In this document: positions 1-14,100 of the stretch, one piece after another
How positions within the stretch are numbered: position 1 is the stretch's first letter
Layout of the letters: each line of letters opens with the position of its first letter
Assembly (NCBI GenBank): GCA_964036155.1
Contig: OZ038422.1
Coordinates: 11,555,201 to 11,619,200, forward strand
Direction of reading: 5' to 3'
DNA: 64,000 nt
From: Diploscapter coronatus
Lineage: Eukaryota > Nematoda > Chromadorea > Rhabditida > Rhabditidae
Notes under the pieces: model-generated
Told to the model about the DNA's origin: nothing
The model's database searches: none
What the model saw: the letters and a program-made list of their open reading frames with translations, nothing else
Position numbers and translations under genes: made by a program

Positions 1-3000
1 GGAGGCCAAAAACCAGCCTCTGCCTCCCATCGACCCCAACGCAAAACTTCTCATACCTATGCCGCCCGTTTGCAAGGTTTTAAATTTTTCGTGTTATGTA
101 GGCATGCAAATTGGAAATGATTATTTGAAATATCCTTGAAACGTATCTGGAAAAGAAACTCAAGAAAGTAATCATTTTGAAAATCCATGAAGCTAGCCGC
201 TTTTTCAGTTGACAAAATTTTTTTTTTTTTTTAATAAAGATAAGCTAATTTTCCAGTTGGAAGAAAACTGGCCCCAGTTAGCGACGGCGAGAGGCCCGTT
301 CGACGCGCATCTGCTGGGAATTCGCTCTGCGACAAGTGGCAAGGAGGCCGGCCAAACGGCTCACAAGAAACCCGCCGCGTCCGCGTTCGCTGCTGCTGAC
401 GACGCTGACATCGACATAGATGAGGGTGCCTGGGGCAACGACGGCGACTATCTTATCGACGAGGGTGGAGAGTTGGAGGTATTTTTTGTTTTTTTTACAA
501 ACCGTAGCGGCCAAAAGTTTGAGACATTTATGATTTTGAATACAACTTGGTAAGCCCAATTACAACGGGCCAATTTGAATGAAATTTTGCAAACATATTC
601 TTTCCACTGAATTTCACTCAAATTCGTTCACAGAATTGGGCCTACCAGACTAGATTCAGAATCATAAATGCTCTAAACTTTGACCGTCAGTATATTTCTA
701 TAAACTATTTGAACATATACAAATGCATTTTTGATTTGTTCAAATTACGTCTTTCAATTTTGAATATTGTAAAAGTTAGATAGTGCGATATTGTAATTTT
801 TTAATCGTCAACACTTTTCAAACCTATATTTTTATTTGCAGATCGACGAAGATGACAAGATTGGCGGTGATGAGGAAGGCGGTTGGGACGTCGAGGAGAA
901 TTTGGACATTCCGGACGTGCCTGATGAGGCTGCTGGATCGGAGGGTAAAATCGTCATATTTAAAAAAAAAAATTGAATTTATATTCACGGCCTTACAAGC
1001 CTTATCCTTTGGGAACGTCCTGGATTTACCTTACTTGCACAGAGAAATAGAAAACTGTCTTTATCCCTCGTTTTCCTTCGCTATTTCTTACTCTCTTCAC
1101 TAGTTTCACAGGATAGGGCTTTTGTAAGACCTTGTATTTCGATTTTCTGAGACGAATCTAAAAATTAATTTCTTAGCGATTTTCATCAAGTTTGGAGCAA
1201 GTTTTCTATCGAATTTCTATAGATTTGAAAAAAAAACCAGATCTTTCAAATTTCAAAATTCCAGACGATGTAGTGCCTAATCGTGGTCCGGTGCTCTCAT
1301 CGCACTGGCCGGCCGCGTCGCGTCTCGTCGCGGACCACGTTACTGCTGGAAGTTACGAATCTGCCGCGAGACTGCTCTACGATCAGCTGGGCGTCATCAA
1401 CGTCATCCCCTTCAGACAGCTCTTCTTGACTCTTTATGCGAGGTAAAATTTTACCTTGTTGATTTGTTTCTTCGGTTTTGATTGATTTTTAAATATTTTT
1501 TTTTCAGATCACGGACCTCGTTCGAGGCATTCCCAAGTGGCGGAGCGCTATTCGGCTACCCACTGAGAAATTGGCAGGAAGCGGCTGGAAAGTAAGCGAT
1601 TTAAAGGAAATAATTGTTTAGATTTATCTTTTTCAAACATTTGCTATTCGTTGTTTTTAGGAACGGTCTGCCCTCGGTTGCGGTGCGTCTCTCGGATTTG
1701 GCCAGACGTTTGCAGCAGTGTTATCAGGTAAAAATTCTAAAAATTGAAATTAACATACATTTTTTAGCTTATATTGTTTGTATAAACTAAAAGTTTTCAG
1801 TTAACCACCGCCGGAAAATTCGCCGATGTGGTCGTCAATCTAAGACGAATCTTGCTGTCCGTGCCTCTACTCGTGGTCAACTCTAAACAGGAAGTTGCTG
1901 AAGCCGAACAGTTGATCCTCATTTGCAGAGAATACCTGGCCGGACTGCTTCTGGAATCTGCTAGAAAGGTAATTTTTGAAGGAAAATTTACAAAAAAAAA
2001 TTCGGATGCGTGTAGTTTTTTACACTAGACTGCATTTTCCCCACTTAAAAAATAGAATAATTGAAAAAGTTGAATGAATCTACACTCACTTCTAGTTTCG
2101 AAATGAAAATGGGTCTAGAGAAAATTTTAAAAATTTCCAGGAACTCCCCAAATCGTCCCCGGCCGATCTGAAGCGCAACGCCGAGCTCTCTGCCTACTTC
2201 ACGCACTTCGACTTGCAGGTAAAATGTTTAAGGAATGCCACTTTTTCAAATGTTCATTCTTCCAGCCTATCCACAAGATCCTCACGCTGCGTTCAGCCGT
2301 CAACACGTTCTTCAAAATGAAGCAGATGCGCACCTGTGCTAGCTTCTGCAGAAAGCTTTTGGAACTAGGTCAAAATTATTTTTTTTAAGGTTAAAAACGA
2401 ATTTATTTTATTTTTTCAGGCCCCAAGCCTGAAGTTGCACAGCAGATTCGCAAGATTTTGGCGGTCGCCGAGAAGGAGAACAACGATCCGCATGAAGTAT
2501 TTCATTGAAGATTTATTGAAAGATTCTTTCTTTAACCCCAAATACAAGTAGCACTGTATGAGCTTATGAATTTTTGCGTATTTAGAATATTATGAAGTAT
2601 TTTGGTAGACTTTGCCTTAGTACTTTATTAGTTTTTCTACGAATAGGATAGAAGAACAAATTTTAGTTGGCCTACGACGAGCACAACCCATTCGTTATGT
2701 GTTCCCGTTCGTTCCAACCCATCTACAGAGGCAAACCCGAGGTGAAGTGTCCCTTCTGCGGTGCATCGTATCTGCCCGAGTACAAAGGCGAGTGCTGTGA
2801 CGTGTGCGAGGTCGCTGAAATCGGTAATTTTTAAATACTTTTCCCTTTTTATTTTCTTAATTTAATTTCTTCTATAGAAAAAAGCCTTGCTTTTGTGATA
2901 TTTGACGAATTTAGGTTTTTTCAACAAGTAGTTTATTTTTTAATTTGAATCTTCCAGGACGCGACGTCATCGGGCTGCGCATCTCCTCTCTACAGAAATA

Positions 3001-3001
3001 A
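1..3001 (+). CDS. copa: Coatomer subunit alpha (alpha-COP), C-terminal part, 5' truncated by window edge
   Basis: Alpha-COP is the large scaffold subunit of the COPI coat, which drives Golgi-to-ER and intra-Golgi vesicle traffic. The N-terminal WD40 part lies outside the window. Exons: 1-76, 257-478, 842-944, 1265-1442, 1508-1591, 1661-1727, 1801-1968, 2141-2218, 2266-2368, 2420-2496, 2667-2823, 2958-3001. All have GT..AG introns and one continuous frame. The product reads LEENWPQL, then an acidic linker ([18 protein letters not shown]), then the COPI_C domain with [20 protein letters not shown] and [13 protein letters not shown]. It ends in a cysteine-rich module ([20 protein letters not shown]) and [13 protein letters not shown]. 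These match the conserved end of alpha-COP. An AATAAA poly(A) signal lies about 70 bases after the stop (3073-3078). Identity is very secure; the start is not in view. Confidence 0.96.
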
Positions 3002-5126
3002 TTCATCCAACAAAATTCGCACGAAGAACGGTCCGCAAATCCCGAGCAGAGCAAGACTACGGAGACGATAAATAATAAAAGCTTGCGATGAAAGTGAATT
3101 GAAGGTTTATTGTCAAGTCGGCTAAAGTGACCTTTTATCTTTTTATTCTATTTTGATTTCTTATTTTATCTCTCCAAATATTGTGATAATTATTTGAAGA
3201 TTTTCGAAAATTTTCTTGAATTTATAGTGTTTTTTATCTCGGAAAGCTTCAACTTTGCTTCTCTATGGATTTTCTTATCCCCGAGAAATTTACTTTTCCA
3301 ATAATGCTTTTGACTTTTATCTTTCTTGCAAAAATGATTTTATGGGAATTTATTACTTGCGATAGGGCGTTTTATCCAGATTTTCCTAATTATTTATTTC
3401 TGTTCTTATTTATTCTGATTTTTAGAGAAAGAAGTTGAAAGAACCTACACAATAGCGGGAATTTTGGAGGAAAGGTTTGAGTTGAAACTATGGAGATATG
3501 ATTTTATCCGATTATTGTGTTAACATTTTATCAGCGTTTTTACTGATAATCAATTTTATCTTATCACAACGTTATTTATAACTTGTCGACCGTGCATAAA
3601 GTATTTTCAGAAAGCGTTTTTTTCTTATCGTGAAGATCAACTTTTATCTGATAAATCCGAAGGTTGACACTTCACAGAAATCAAGATTTCGGCGAAAATT
3701 TGCCAAAACTTTATTTACTCGAAGAAAAATGAAAACGTGACTTTTCTAATGAGAAAAAGACTATAAATATCGTGATTTCAACAAATTTTCTAAGTTTAAA
3801 TAATATATTTAGTCTAGAAACTTAAAATTTGGTCTTTTAAAGATAAATTGGCGTTGGAATATGAAATTTTAAAGATTTATAACATTAACAAAAAATTGAA
3901 TTATACCTAAAAATATATTAAGTTAAGGTATAATTCAAAATATATAACCTTCAAAGATATACGAAACTTCATATACGGTATCGAATTTTGTTTATCCCTC
4001 AAAGTTTGAGAAGAGTGGATATATGAAAGCCGATATTTGCATATATCTCATCGCTCAAAAAGCGTGAAGTTTATGCAAACGTAACGGGATATGTCAAACC
4101 CCTTTCGAATAGTGGCGATAAATCGGGGTATTTGAATATGAGTCACGATTCAGAAGGATAAATTGATAAGAAATTGGCATTTATCAGAGTGACTGATAAG
4201 ATTACGGTATTCTTATCATCTTATCAGAAAGGAATGATATGAACTTTCAAAGGGTTGAGGTTTTTCATCGGAAAAGAAGCCTCTCGGTTAGAGGCTCTTT
4301 CATTTCGACATTGTTTAAATAACTCTTACCTTTCTTCCTTTCTCTCCCTTTCTCGACAGTATTTGTCTTACGGCTAACAAACGGTTTTTCATTTTCTTTC
4401 TCTGTCTGGCTACCTCTCATCTCCCTCCACTCTCTGGCTTCCATTCATTTAACTCAAGTCCTAGTGCTTCATTTTACATCGACTCGTTAAGTATCCCTTA
4501 AACCGTTTCAATGTAATTTGTATCGTTCTTCCCTAATGAATTAAAGATTAATGGGCGCGGTCTGATTTATTCTCTTTTATTCTATTCACTATTCACTATT
4601 TCTTCGATATCACTTGCTATCAAAACAAACGTGATTTCTTTACTTTTCCCTTCGATTTTTTGCAGATCGCCTAAAATCTACTTAAGCCGCACCTTTATTG
4701 AAGTTCAAGTTCATTTCCGGTTCACTTTATTCTAAAATGGAGGCGGAACTAAATCTTATCAGCGATAAGAATTTTTTCCCGTTGATAAGATATCAATACA
4801 GGACCTAAATCTAGTTTTATTTTTTTATTTCTCACTTGTGTTGCTCAGAGTACCGCTTTTTCGCACCTTGAAAGAGGGAGAGAAAGAAAAATAAATAGTA
4901 GTGAAAATTAGAGAGAAGGAAAGAAATAAGAGCAAGTGTCCGTTTTCTTATTCTTCTTCCGTATTCCGATTCTGTGCTTGCTTGTTTCTGCAAGGGGAAC
5001 CTTCTTTCGCTTTCCATTTCTATTTGCATTATTTCCCTTGTACATTCTTCGCATTTTTCATCTAGTTAATTACCCTGATTAAATGCTTATTTGGGGGTAG
5101 TTAGCTCGACTTAATTAGACAGTCAA
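3002..5126. other. Intergenic region between alpha-COP and TRAK
   Basis: About 2.1 kb without a supported exon. It starts with the alpha-COP 3'UTR. The rest is AT-rich and unusually full of GATA-type words (annotated separately). A pyrimidine-rich stretch lies at 4330-4450. A TTAATTA-containing patch at 5065-5115 sits just before the TRAK start codon. It probably holds the TRAK promoter. Confidence 0.6.
3538..4795. promoter_or_regulatory. Cluster of GATA-factor-type sites (TGATAA/TTATCA)
   Basis: Paired or overlapping sites are seen at 3543-3566 (CTGATAA and TTTATCTTATCA), 3642-3655 (TTTATCTGATAAA), 4155-4200 (GGATAAATTGATAAG, TTTATCAG, CTGATAAG), 4212-4227 (CTTATCATCTTATCAG) and 4755-4790 (CTTATCAGCGATAAG, TTGATAAG). 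Several are head-to-head palindromes. In nematodes such sites bind GATA factors such as the intestinal ELT family. That they regulate TRAK is an inference from position. Confidence 0.45.
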
Positions 5127-8100
5127 ATGTCGGACGACGTGTTCCTTCTGTTTCCTGAAACTGACGGCGATTCTGAATCAGGCAAAACCTCATCCGTATC
5201 TCCATCCTCAATGACGACCTCCATAAATTCGCCTGTTAAGTAAGTTCAAATTTAGTGTGCCGTATAAAATTCACTGTTCATCCCTATGCTTTACCAGATG
5301 ATCATGACGAAAAATAAAGGCCGATCCTCAGAAAAAAACCATTTCTTGTGTCTTATATCTTCCATTTTAAGTCCTTATCCTTCAACATGTGAAATTTCAG
5401 AACTACCATACCACGACCCTCGAATAGCTCGAATTATTCTGAAGAGGACTCGCTACTATTTCTCTCTGACCTACAATTGACTAGGATTTTTGATAATATC
5501 AGTAAGGTTTACTTTAGTACTTTTTCTCGTAGTCTTGTAAAGTTATTTTTACTTTTGTTACAAAACAAGTCTTATACTAAAATTTTGAAGAGAAAACATA
5601 TGAAATTCCTTGGATATATGATATCCCACATCTTATCAACTGACCAAGATATAGCGTTTTTCATGATGCCCCTCCCGTCCCTTTGAAATGCCCGCTTTAC
5701 GGTGGATTTGAAAAATTCGAATTTTAGAATTTTTAAACTTTCATAAATGAAAGTTAGAAGAGAAATTTGTTTGTCCTAGAAATTAGCGAAGCTTAGACTT
5801 TAAATACGATAAACCCTTTAACCCCTTAAAACTTTTCTTTTGCTTCATTCTGAAATTTTAAAGTGTTAGTTTCACGTCGTCTTGAGCTATACGCTTGCGA
5901 TGTAATACCTGTCAAAATTTCGAGTTTTTGACATATTTTTCTACTTTTTTTTTTCATTTTCGCTTCTTGTTTCTTCAATTTCTGGGCATTTATACTAGCG
6001 TTTTTCATAATTTCTCGCTCTCAATTTCAAAGTATTCTTCAAAATGTAACAATAATATTTTCTATTCATAACTTCGTCGTAAAGATGCTTCCCATTCATT
6101 TACCTCTAACTATACGAAGCTTTCTTTACGTCAATCCATCATCAAAATTTAATAATCTTCATTTCTTTCTCTTTACTTTGATCTCATTCATCTGATATAT
6201 TAGGGGATATACCATTAAAAACACCTGAAATTACATTTATTCCACATCTTTTTTTTTTTTATCATATCACATGCTGAAGGATAAGATTTGAAAATTTTGA
6301 GAAACGTCTGGGTTATAACTTTTCCGAGTGGTCAAATTTTCAGACACTATGATAGAGATTTTCGAGATTTTGAATTTTTGCCTCAGGCTTAACTTCTCGC
6401 CCCAAAGGTCTGTGTGTGTGTGCGTCGGTTGAAACGCAGCTGTTAGGCATATCTTATCTCTCTTTATCTTTTTCTTTCTCCCCCTCTCTTTCTCTCGCTT
6501 TTTCATACTATTTCTCTATTTTCTTTCTATAACTCTCTTCTTAGATCTCTAATATTTCTCTTCCTTTTTCTCCCTCTTTCTAATGCTATTCCTCTTTTTC
6601 TTTCTCGAACTCTCTTTTAAAAGCTCTATCTCTAATTTCTTTTTCTCTTTCTGAGATTTACGAAGGAATTCTCACATTTCATTTTCCAAACGATCGGTGC
6701 TCAACAAATTTCTCCCACCTGCCCTTCATTTTTTCGCTAATTTGAGAAATTTTAATGAGCCTTAACATTTTCATAAGACTTTGCATAATATAATTTTCTT
6801 GTGAAATTTTTAGATTTTTCTAAATTTTTATTTTTTTCAGCATCTTGAAACATGATTACGCAAATGATCTGCGGAAAAATCAGTGTAAAAGAAATCCGAA
6901 ACTAACCAGAAATTATTTTTTGAGTTACATTCTACTTTTGCAGAAATTTCGTCATTTCTCGTCAATTATTCAAAAATTTTCATGTGAGGGCCATTAAAAA
7001 TGCCCGGAAATCTGGATTTCGTTACTAAATATTTCCACGGATATCCCAAAACGATTAAATATGCCGAAAAGTCCGGTATATTTGGAAGTAGCCTTAAAAT
7101 GATACCTCCTAAAATACGAGTAAAAACTATAGTAGGATCCGGTCATTTTGAAATTCTATTATTTACCCTTAGAAAAATTTCGAATGAAATATTATTTTTG
7201 TTTTAAGCAACTATATGCCTAATAGTCCGGTTGCTATGACGCTTTTTGAGAGCTTCTTTTTATTTTTTGCAAGTTCTATTCATTTTGGCCGAATCAATTT
7301 TCAGGATACAAATTTTAGCTAAATTTTTGCCATTTTTCTGTAAACTTTAAGGTCGAAGATCACTTTTTCATCTGAAATTTCATGTCTATTGCTCATAAAC
7401 TCGTGTTCTCTTGGTTTAATACTACTATTTTCAGTAACTCTAAAAGTAAAAACCGGAAAATGACGCTATTTTCCACCGAATTAGGACTCTAGAGTTTAAT
7501 GACCCCTTGAATTATGGTATTAAATAGTAACGACGTGATGGTCTTTGTCTAGTAATGGATATATGAAATCCGTCGAAATCCCCTAAATCTGTGCTCCACT
7601 TGGAACGCTCCAGAAATTGCTCGAGTGCCTTTGAAAATTTTCGGAAAGTCATAACTTTAATCATTTTCACCAATAATTTCGTAAAAATGATTAAGATTGT
7701 ATCCTTTTCCAGTAGTTTTTTTGCAAAAAATAATAATTTCAATAATTTTTCACCAATTATATCCCTAAACTTATGTTATTCAGTACTTTTTCACCGATAT
7801 GAAACGTAGTGTTTCTCTCACAATTTCACGCTATGTGAAAATGGGTTAAATTCGCGCCGTAATTTCACCTTTTTATCGCCTTTTGCAGGCGGTTTTTATT
7901 GATTTCAAAGGAGAAAATTCATTCATTCGGTTTGAAATGATCTCATGGCATTTTTGATATTTTTCAAATATTTTGATCTTTATCTTCTAAGTTGTGATTT
8001 TTTGAAGCCACTCAAAAATCAAGTTTGATCTTTAAATTTGTTAAACTTACCTCAAAAACATAACGTTTTTGATAAGCTATGATGAATGAATCCGACTCAA

Positions 8101-11100
8101 AAATTGATGATCTTTTCAAAAGTTCTCCCGACTTTCTGCCCTGACGGCTGTTTCTTATCAAACTCTAACCAAGCTTCCTCAGGGCAATTTTCATCAGTCA
8201 CTTAATTTTTCACCTATAATTTTATCAACACCGTTCATTTTTTCGCTCCCAGATTCTTAAGGCCTGTCAATTTATCAAATAGTTGTAAACGAGCTTATCA
8301 TTCTGTTGGAAAAAAGACGTAAGACTTGCATTTTTCCTCTCGAAAAGTTTTGGTTTTCAAGACTTTGAACTTGCCATTTTATAATACCATAATTGCCGTT
8401 TTTCAAGGAAATTTGACCAGTTTTTGGAATTAGCTTTAGGCTATTTAAAATTTTCTAAACATTCATTTCTACAATTTCTTGTGAACAAATTAACAGAAAG
8501 ATCAAAGACTTCACCGCCTTTTTCGATTTCTTCACCTGACTTTCCCACCTAAAATTAATCAATTTCTCGCAATATCGTTAAAATCTCTCTTCTATTGATT
8601 AAGGATATCCTTTTAAAGCCGTCTGGGATCACTTTCATTCTAACCATGTGAATTAGTCATTTTTCTTGTCTGCTTCTCTCATTTCTATCAAATGTTCTAA
8701 CTATTTCCTAAGTTGACCGCTCTCTTAGTGATTTTTCGTCCTGTATTGACTCAAAATTCTTTCCTCGCGTAATTCAGACGGTTTCCTTAAATTTCTAATA
8801 ACTTAGTCTTATCCAAATATGGCGTTTCTACTGCATTTTACCACACCTAAATTCGAAATTCTAGAAACACCAATGTTTCTAGGTCAACTTTTTCAAGTAG
8901 AGATTTATTGAAATGCGAAAATATTTACTTCGATCTAAATTAGATCTCTTATATGCTTTAGTTCTAAACCTCTAGTTTCATATAGCAGTTATCGAATTTT
9001 ATGCAGATCGTCGCGAATAGTTAAATCTCTCGCATTTCACGTTGATATTATAGGATTTTCTTTAGTTTGCAAGTCCGGTTTAAGCCCCGCCCACATTTTC
9101 ATAAACTCGGGGGATTTTACCTAAATCTATGCTGATCCAGAGCTGTGGCGGAATCTTTGTCGAGGAAGAAATTATTGCGGAATGGTATTAACCGAGGCCG
9201 AACTGATCGATAGGTTTCACAACCTAGGTAAGCAGATTTGAATACTGATAAGGGGCGAAACATTCCATTTTTGCATGGTTTTTCTCTCAAAGTATCGATT
9301 TTTATACGATTTTTCTATGGAGAATGTTATGTTTACATGGTTTTCTAGCCAAAACTATATTTTTCATATAAATTTCTCTAAAAAAAAGTTTTCCTGTAAT
9401 CTTCTACTAAAAATTGAGATCTTCATAATTTTTTTACTAAAATATTATTTTCCTTATCGCTCTATCATTGATTTCAAATCTCTTCGCATATCGGATACAT
9501 TTTCTGCCACATTAATTCACATATCCATTCCATTATCTCTTATATCTCAAAAATCAGATCCTAGACGTTTTTCGTCGGCTATCCTTCAGCATTAGACTAG
9601 AGATTTTGCATGTAATTCTTCAGGTTTGAGTGATTTCTCATAGATCTTGTTCGAGTTTTCCTTTTTCGTCGATACTTTTTTGGTTTTCATGTGTGTTGAA
9701 TTAGTGACTATTTACATGACATCATAAAATTTCTCAAACTCGTAGTTTATAGCGTTCTCTGAGCTAAAGACGCATTTGAAAATAAGCGGTATTTGGTAAT
9801 CACCTAACCTGAAAATAAAGCTATAGTAATTTTTCCTCTTTTTAAATCGGATCTTCATAACTATTTGCACAATTTAGAATAAGAACTCTACTGTTACAGT
9901 ATTCTTTCTAACTCTAGAACCTGATCTTCACAACTCGGCGTGTCTAGCTATCTCAATGTATTAGCATATCGACTCTAGTCATGTGTTTTTCCCACGACAA
10001 ATGAATTACGTATTTAGCATTCGTATTTGCACGTTTTTGTCGTGCGTGTGTTTAATGTTTATGTAGTCGAGAAAATCGCCTGCGTGATTCAAGATGAGAA
10101 CGATGAAAATACTCGTTTCTAACTAAGAAAACGTGAACGCTCGGTCTTTGGTTTTCAAGGATTCTCCCCGTCTTTTGCATACTTTTCAAAATTTTTGAGT
10201 TTAGTTTACTTTTCGAGAAACTTACCTATTCTTCCTGTCAAATGTCGCTATTTAGTTGAAACTCTTACAAGATGTTGAATTTTTTACCATAGTTATTGCC
10301 ATTTTTGTAAGATTTAATCATGTTTTTAAGTTTCCAATTCTTCATCAAATCAATGTTAAAAGTCGTCGTAAATTTCCTAACAATTTACTTTTCTCTCCAC
10401 GATTTGATTTTTCAATTTTCACTTTTCTTCTGAAAACATAAATCCTCTTTCGGACTACGCGCGCTCGCGCGTCCTAAATTCAGTCTTTCTTTGTTTCTTT
10501 TTCTCTCTCTATTTCTCTCTAAACTTTCTTCTCTTTTTCTTTTCCCCTCTTTCATTCCTTCACTCTCTTCTCACTTTGCCATTTTCCTAACATCGATCGT
10601 TTTAGGCGGGCAGAAGCTTTTCCCCCATTCATTTTGCATCAACCCTCCTTTCCTGTCTTCGTAAAAACGGCTGTGGTACGCTAAATTGGATTTTTCATCA
10701 TTTTCATATTTGTTATTTTTTTATCTTCTTTCAAATTTGTATAAAATTTAAATCACCCACCTTTCTGATATTTTTATATCTAAATTTTGCTATTTTATTC
10801 GAGTTGGTCTGAAATTGCATCATCACATAATCTATTTCATTTTTTTCGGAATTTATTTTCTTCTCAGACTTCGAACTTCAAATCAATAACATTCCTCCTT
10901 CTTCACCGGATGATAAATGGCGCAACGGTTCCCAGTGATGTTTCTTATTTTCGTTTGGTTTATGGTTCGATTCTCGTCTTGCTTCATTTTTGCCTGAATC
11001 GATAATCTTTTAGTCATAGCGCGAAAAATCCTTTCTTTGTGAAACGCGCCCTTTCGATTTGATTTTTCGCCTTCGATACACGCTGTTTTCGGCCGTGAGA

Positions 11101-14100
11101 ACCAAATATCGATTTTTCTTGAAAAGTGCCGAAAATTCTAATTTTTACGCTAAATTGTTCCTTTTCCCCAAAAATACCTGAAAAGTTCAAACGTTTTCGT
11201 TCGAAATTGACATGTTTTATGTCGGCTATGCATGATTGCCCTCAAAAATACATGAAGATCAGTTTTTCTTTTCCGACACCCTTATAAAATATAGACATGA
11301 AAAGCCGGCTTAAATAAATATTACATTTAAAATTTGAACCCATTTTATGGCTATGCCATCTTGAAACATAAACAGAAAGTTTCATTTTCAGTCCTTTTAT
11401 GGACTTTATGAACATGACTCATCATTTTTCATACACATTCCCTATTGATTTTATAATCTTCGCAAAATGGGAGTTATTTTCGGCCTTTTTAGCTTGCAAA
11501 CATTCTTCAAACATGAAGCTATCATTTTCGTTTGTCATTCTCTTTTCTCGGGTTAATTAAATTACGCAGTTTCGGTTCAGGTTTCATATGTTAAACCGCC
11601 ATGTTTTACGACTAATTTTCTGAAAATACAAGAACTTTTCTCGCAATTTTTTTTTTTAAATTGAACTTCACATAATTCGTTTGTTTTCATAAATCTCCCT
11701 TTAACCTTCCGCCTGTCAAAAGAAAAAGTCAATATTTTCGGGAAATTTAAGAAATCTGGCTTTAGGACGGGCGAACTAATGGGCTTTTCGGACATATATT
11801 TGCATCTTTCTCTCTCACTCCCTCTCTAATTTTTCATTACTATCTCTCTATCTTCTTGGCAATTTCTAGCACGCACTAGTGTAAACTTCTGCTAATCTTA
11901 TTCTAGGACCTCTTTAATCCAGGCCCTTTATTCTAATTTCAGGGCTATAGTCTAATTAGGCTGGGCCGTCTATTTGGAATCTGAATGCCCCCTTCTGTCT
12001 CTTTTTGTCTCTCATTTTCTAATTGTCTCTGATATTTGCATATTTCTTGAGGCTTTCTCAGAGCCATCTTTCAGAGATATGTCGAAAATACGAATATCTC
12101 CGCTTTTCCTCTTTATCTTTTCCCTCTCTTTCTCTCTCCTTCTTTTCTCAAAAATTTCCGTATCATGAAACTCCCCTCTCAAAGCATTTATTTTTCATTA
12201 GCATAACTTCTTTCTGATTCATTTCTTCATCACTACCTCCACTTCCCTCGTCAAAGACGGCAGTTTATTTGTGTTTACGCGCAATTTGCATAATTCGATC
12301 ACCAAGCTTGTTTTCGATAAGCTGATAATCGCTGGGAGGTTCCCAAATGTTCCGGAACTTTTAGAAACTCTCAAAAACTGTTCCTCGAAATTTCTGGAAG
12401 CACTTCTGAAAGAGTTCCCAATCGAAATTTTGCAGAGAAGTCGGCTCGTCTGTGGATGGCCTCCTCGTCTGGGGGCGGCGCCGCGAACGGCTCTGCCACC
12501 CTGTCCGGCTCCCCGAACTCCGTCCATCTTTCTGATCTTTTGGTCCAGGTCGGTTTTTAGAAATTGTTAGCAGACAATGTTTCCGATAAATTTTCCAAGC
12601 TTTCGGAAAAGGTTGCCAAATTTCCGAGAAGATGTTCACAATTGAATTTTTCAGAAGGAACGTGACCTCGAGCTAGCCGCGAAAATCGGCCAGTCCTTGC
12701 TGGAGCACAACAAGGAACTTCAAACAAGGTTGGGTTTAAAATAAAAATGATTTATTTTATCAACTTTTTCCAGGAACGAATTTCTGGAGGAAAACTTGGC
12801 CGCGAGCACGGATGTGGTGGTTCAACTGAAACACGAACTTCAACAGAGGATCGAGCTTCTGAGGGTTTATTCCCACTATGACGACGATACCGTTCGGTAG
12901 GTATTTTTTCCCGTTTTTTTTTTGAAAAATCAATCTTTAAACTTTCAGAAGAAAAAACTGAAAATCAATATTTTTAAATGTTTTTTTTAAAGAATATCAA
13001 GATTTTCCAGAACCGACTCCGATGAAAATTTGAAAAGGAAAGTCAACGAGTTGAACAACGAGAATCGACAACTTCGGCAAGAAACCGCTAACCTGAAAAG
13101 GCTCTCGGAGTCGATTAAGGAAAAGGAAACCGAGAAAGCGATTGAACTAAGCCGGCAGTTGGATGCCGCTAATCAAAAGGTTCTTTATTTATTTCTTTTT
13201 TCCTAATTTTATTCCTTTAATAGTTTTTTTTACAAATAAAAACGAATTTAAAAATGTTTTCAGATCACCCACCTCCACGTGCAAATTCTGGAGAAGAACG
13301 AAGAATGCGCGTTGCAGGCCGAAACTGTTGAGAAGCTGCTGCAGGAAATCAACTCCAAAAGCTCGCAAGAACGAGATGTATGGATTTTTTTTTTTTTTTA
13401 TTTTTAAAATTGCAATTTTCTATTTTTCTAGTTGAGCCTGGAAAACGAAGAGCTCAACCGGCAACTGGACGAAGCAATTTTTCAACACGATTCCATGCAA
13501 AATCAGATGATGCAGTTGCAGGTATTTTTATTGTAATTATCTGTTTTATGTCATAGCTTTGCAGGACCAGTACACCGAATTGAGGGGCATGTTCTACGAG
13601 GCTGAAGAAGAGCTTGGAAAACTCAGACAGGCTAACCAGAGAAAGACTGGGTAAATTGATTTTTGTTAAAACTTGCATAATAGGCATTTTTAAATTATGC
13701 TTTTTCCCTCTATTTAGAGCTCAAAATGATTTTAAAGAGCTGATCTTCATAAATATTTTGGCATTTTTTGAGAAAGATATGTCAATTTCAGCTCGTTCGA
13801 CTCGCTGTACGACTCTTTGGCCTCTGAGTTGGAGAATTCGGATTCAGGAGTCAACTCGACACCCGCTGTCTCCTCGCGAAACCCACAGTTGGAGTCCATC
13901 AATCTCAGGCTGGAATTGCACAAGTTGCAGGACAGGGTTAGTCTTAGCACATTTTTGAAAAAAGATCTTTTTTTTAATTATTTCTTTGCTAGAATTTTTG
14001 ATCACATTAAATTTTTTAATCTCTTTTTAAACTGGTTTCGAAATTTCTATTTTCCAGAAGGAAAAATCCGCCTCTCGCGAAACGATCGACATTCCGTCGT

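Noticed and set aside
6412..6422. TG dinucleotide run
   Set aside because: Only about five units; ordinary simple sequence.
12219..12639. Two minus-strand ORFs rich in Arg/Gly
   Set aside because: They lie opposite the TRAK exon 12436-12548 and its flanks; the exon frame is supported by phase and splice sites.
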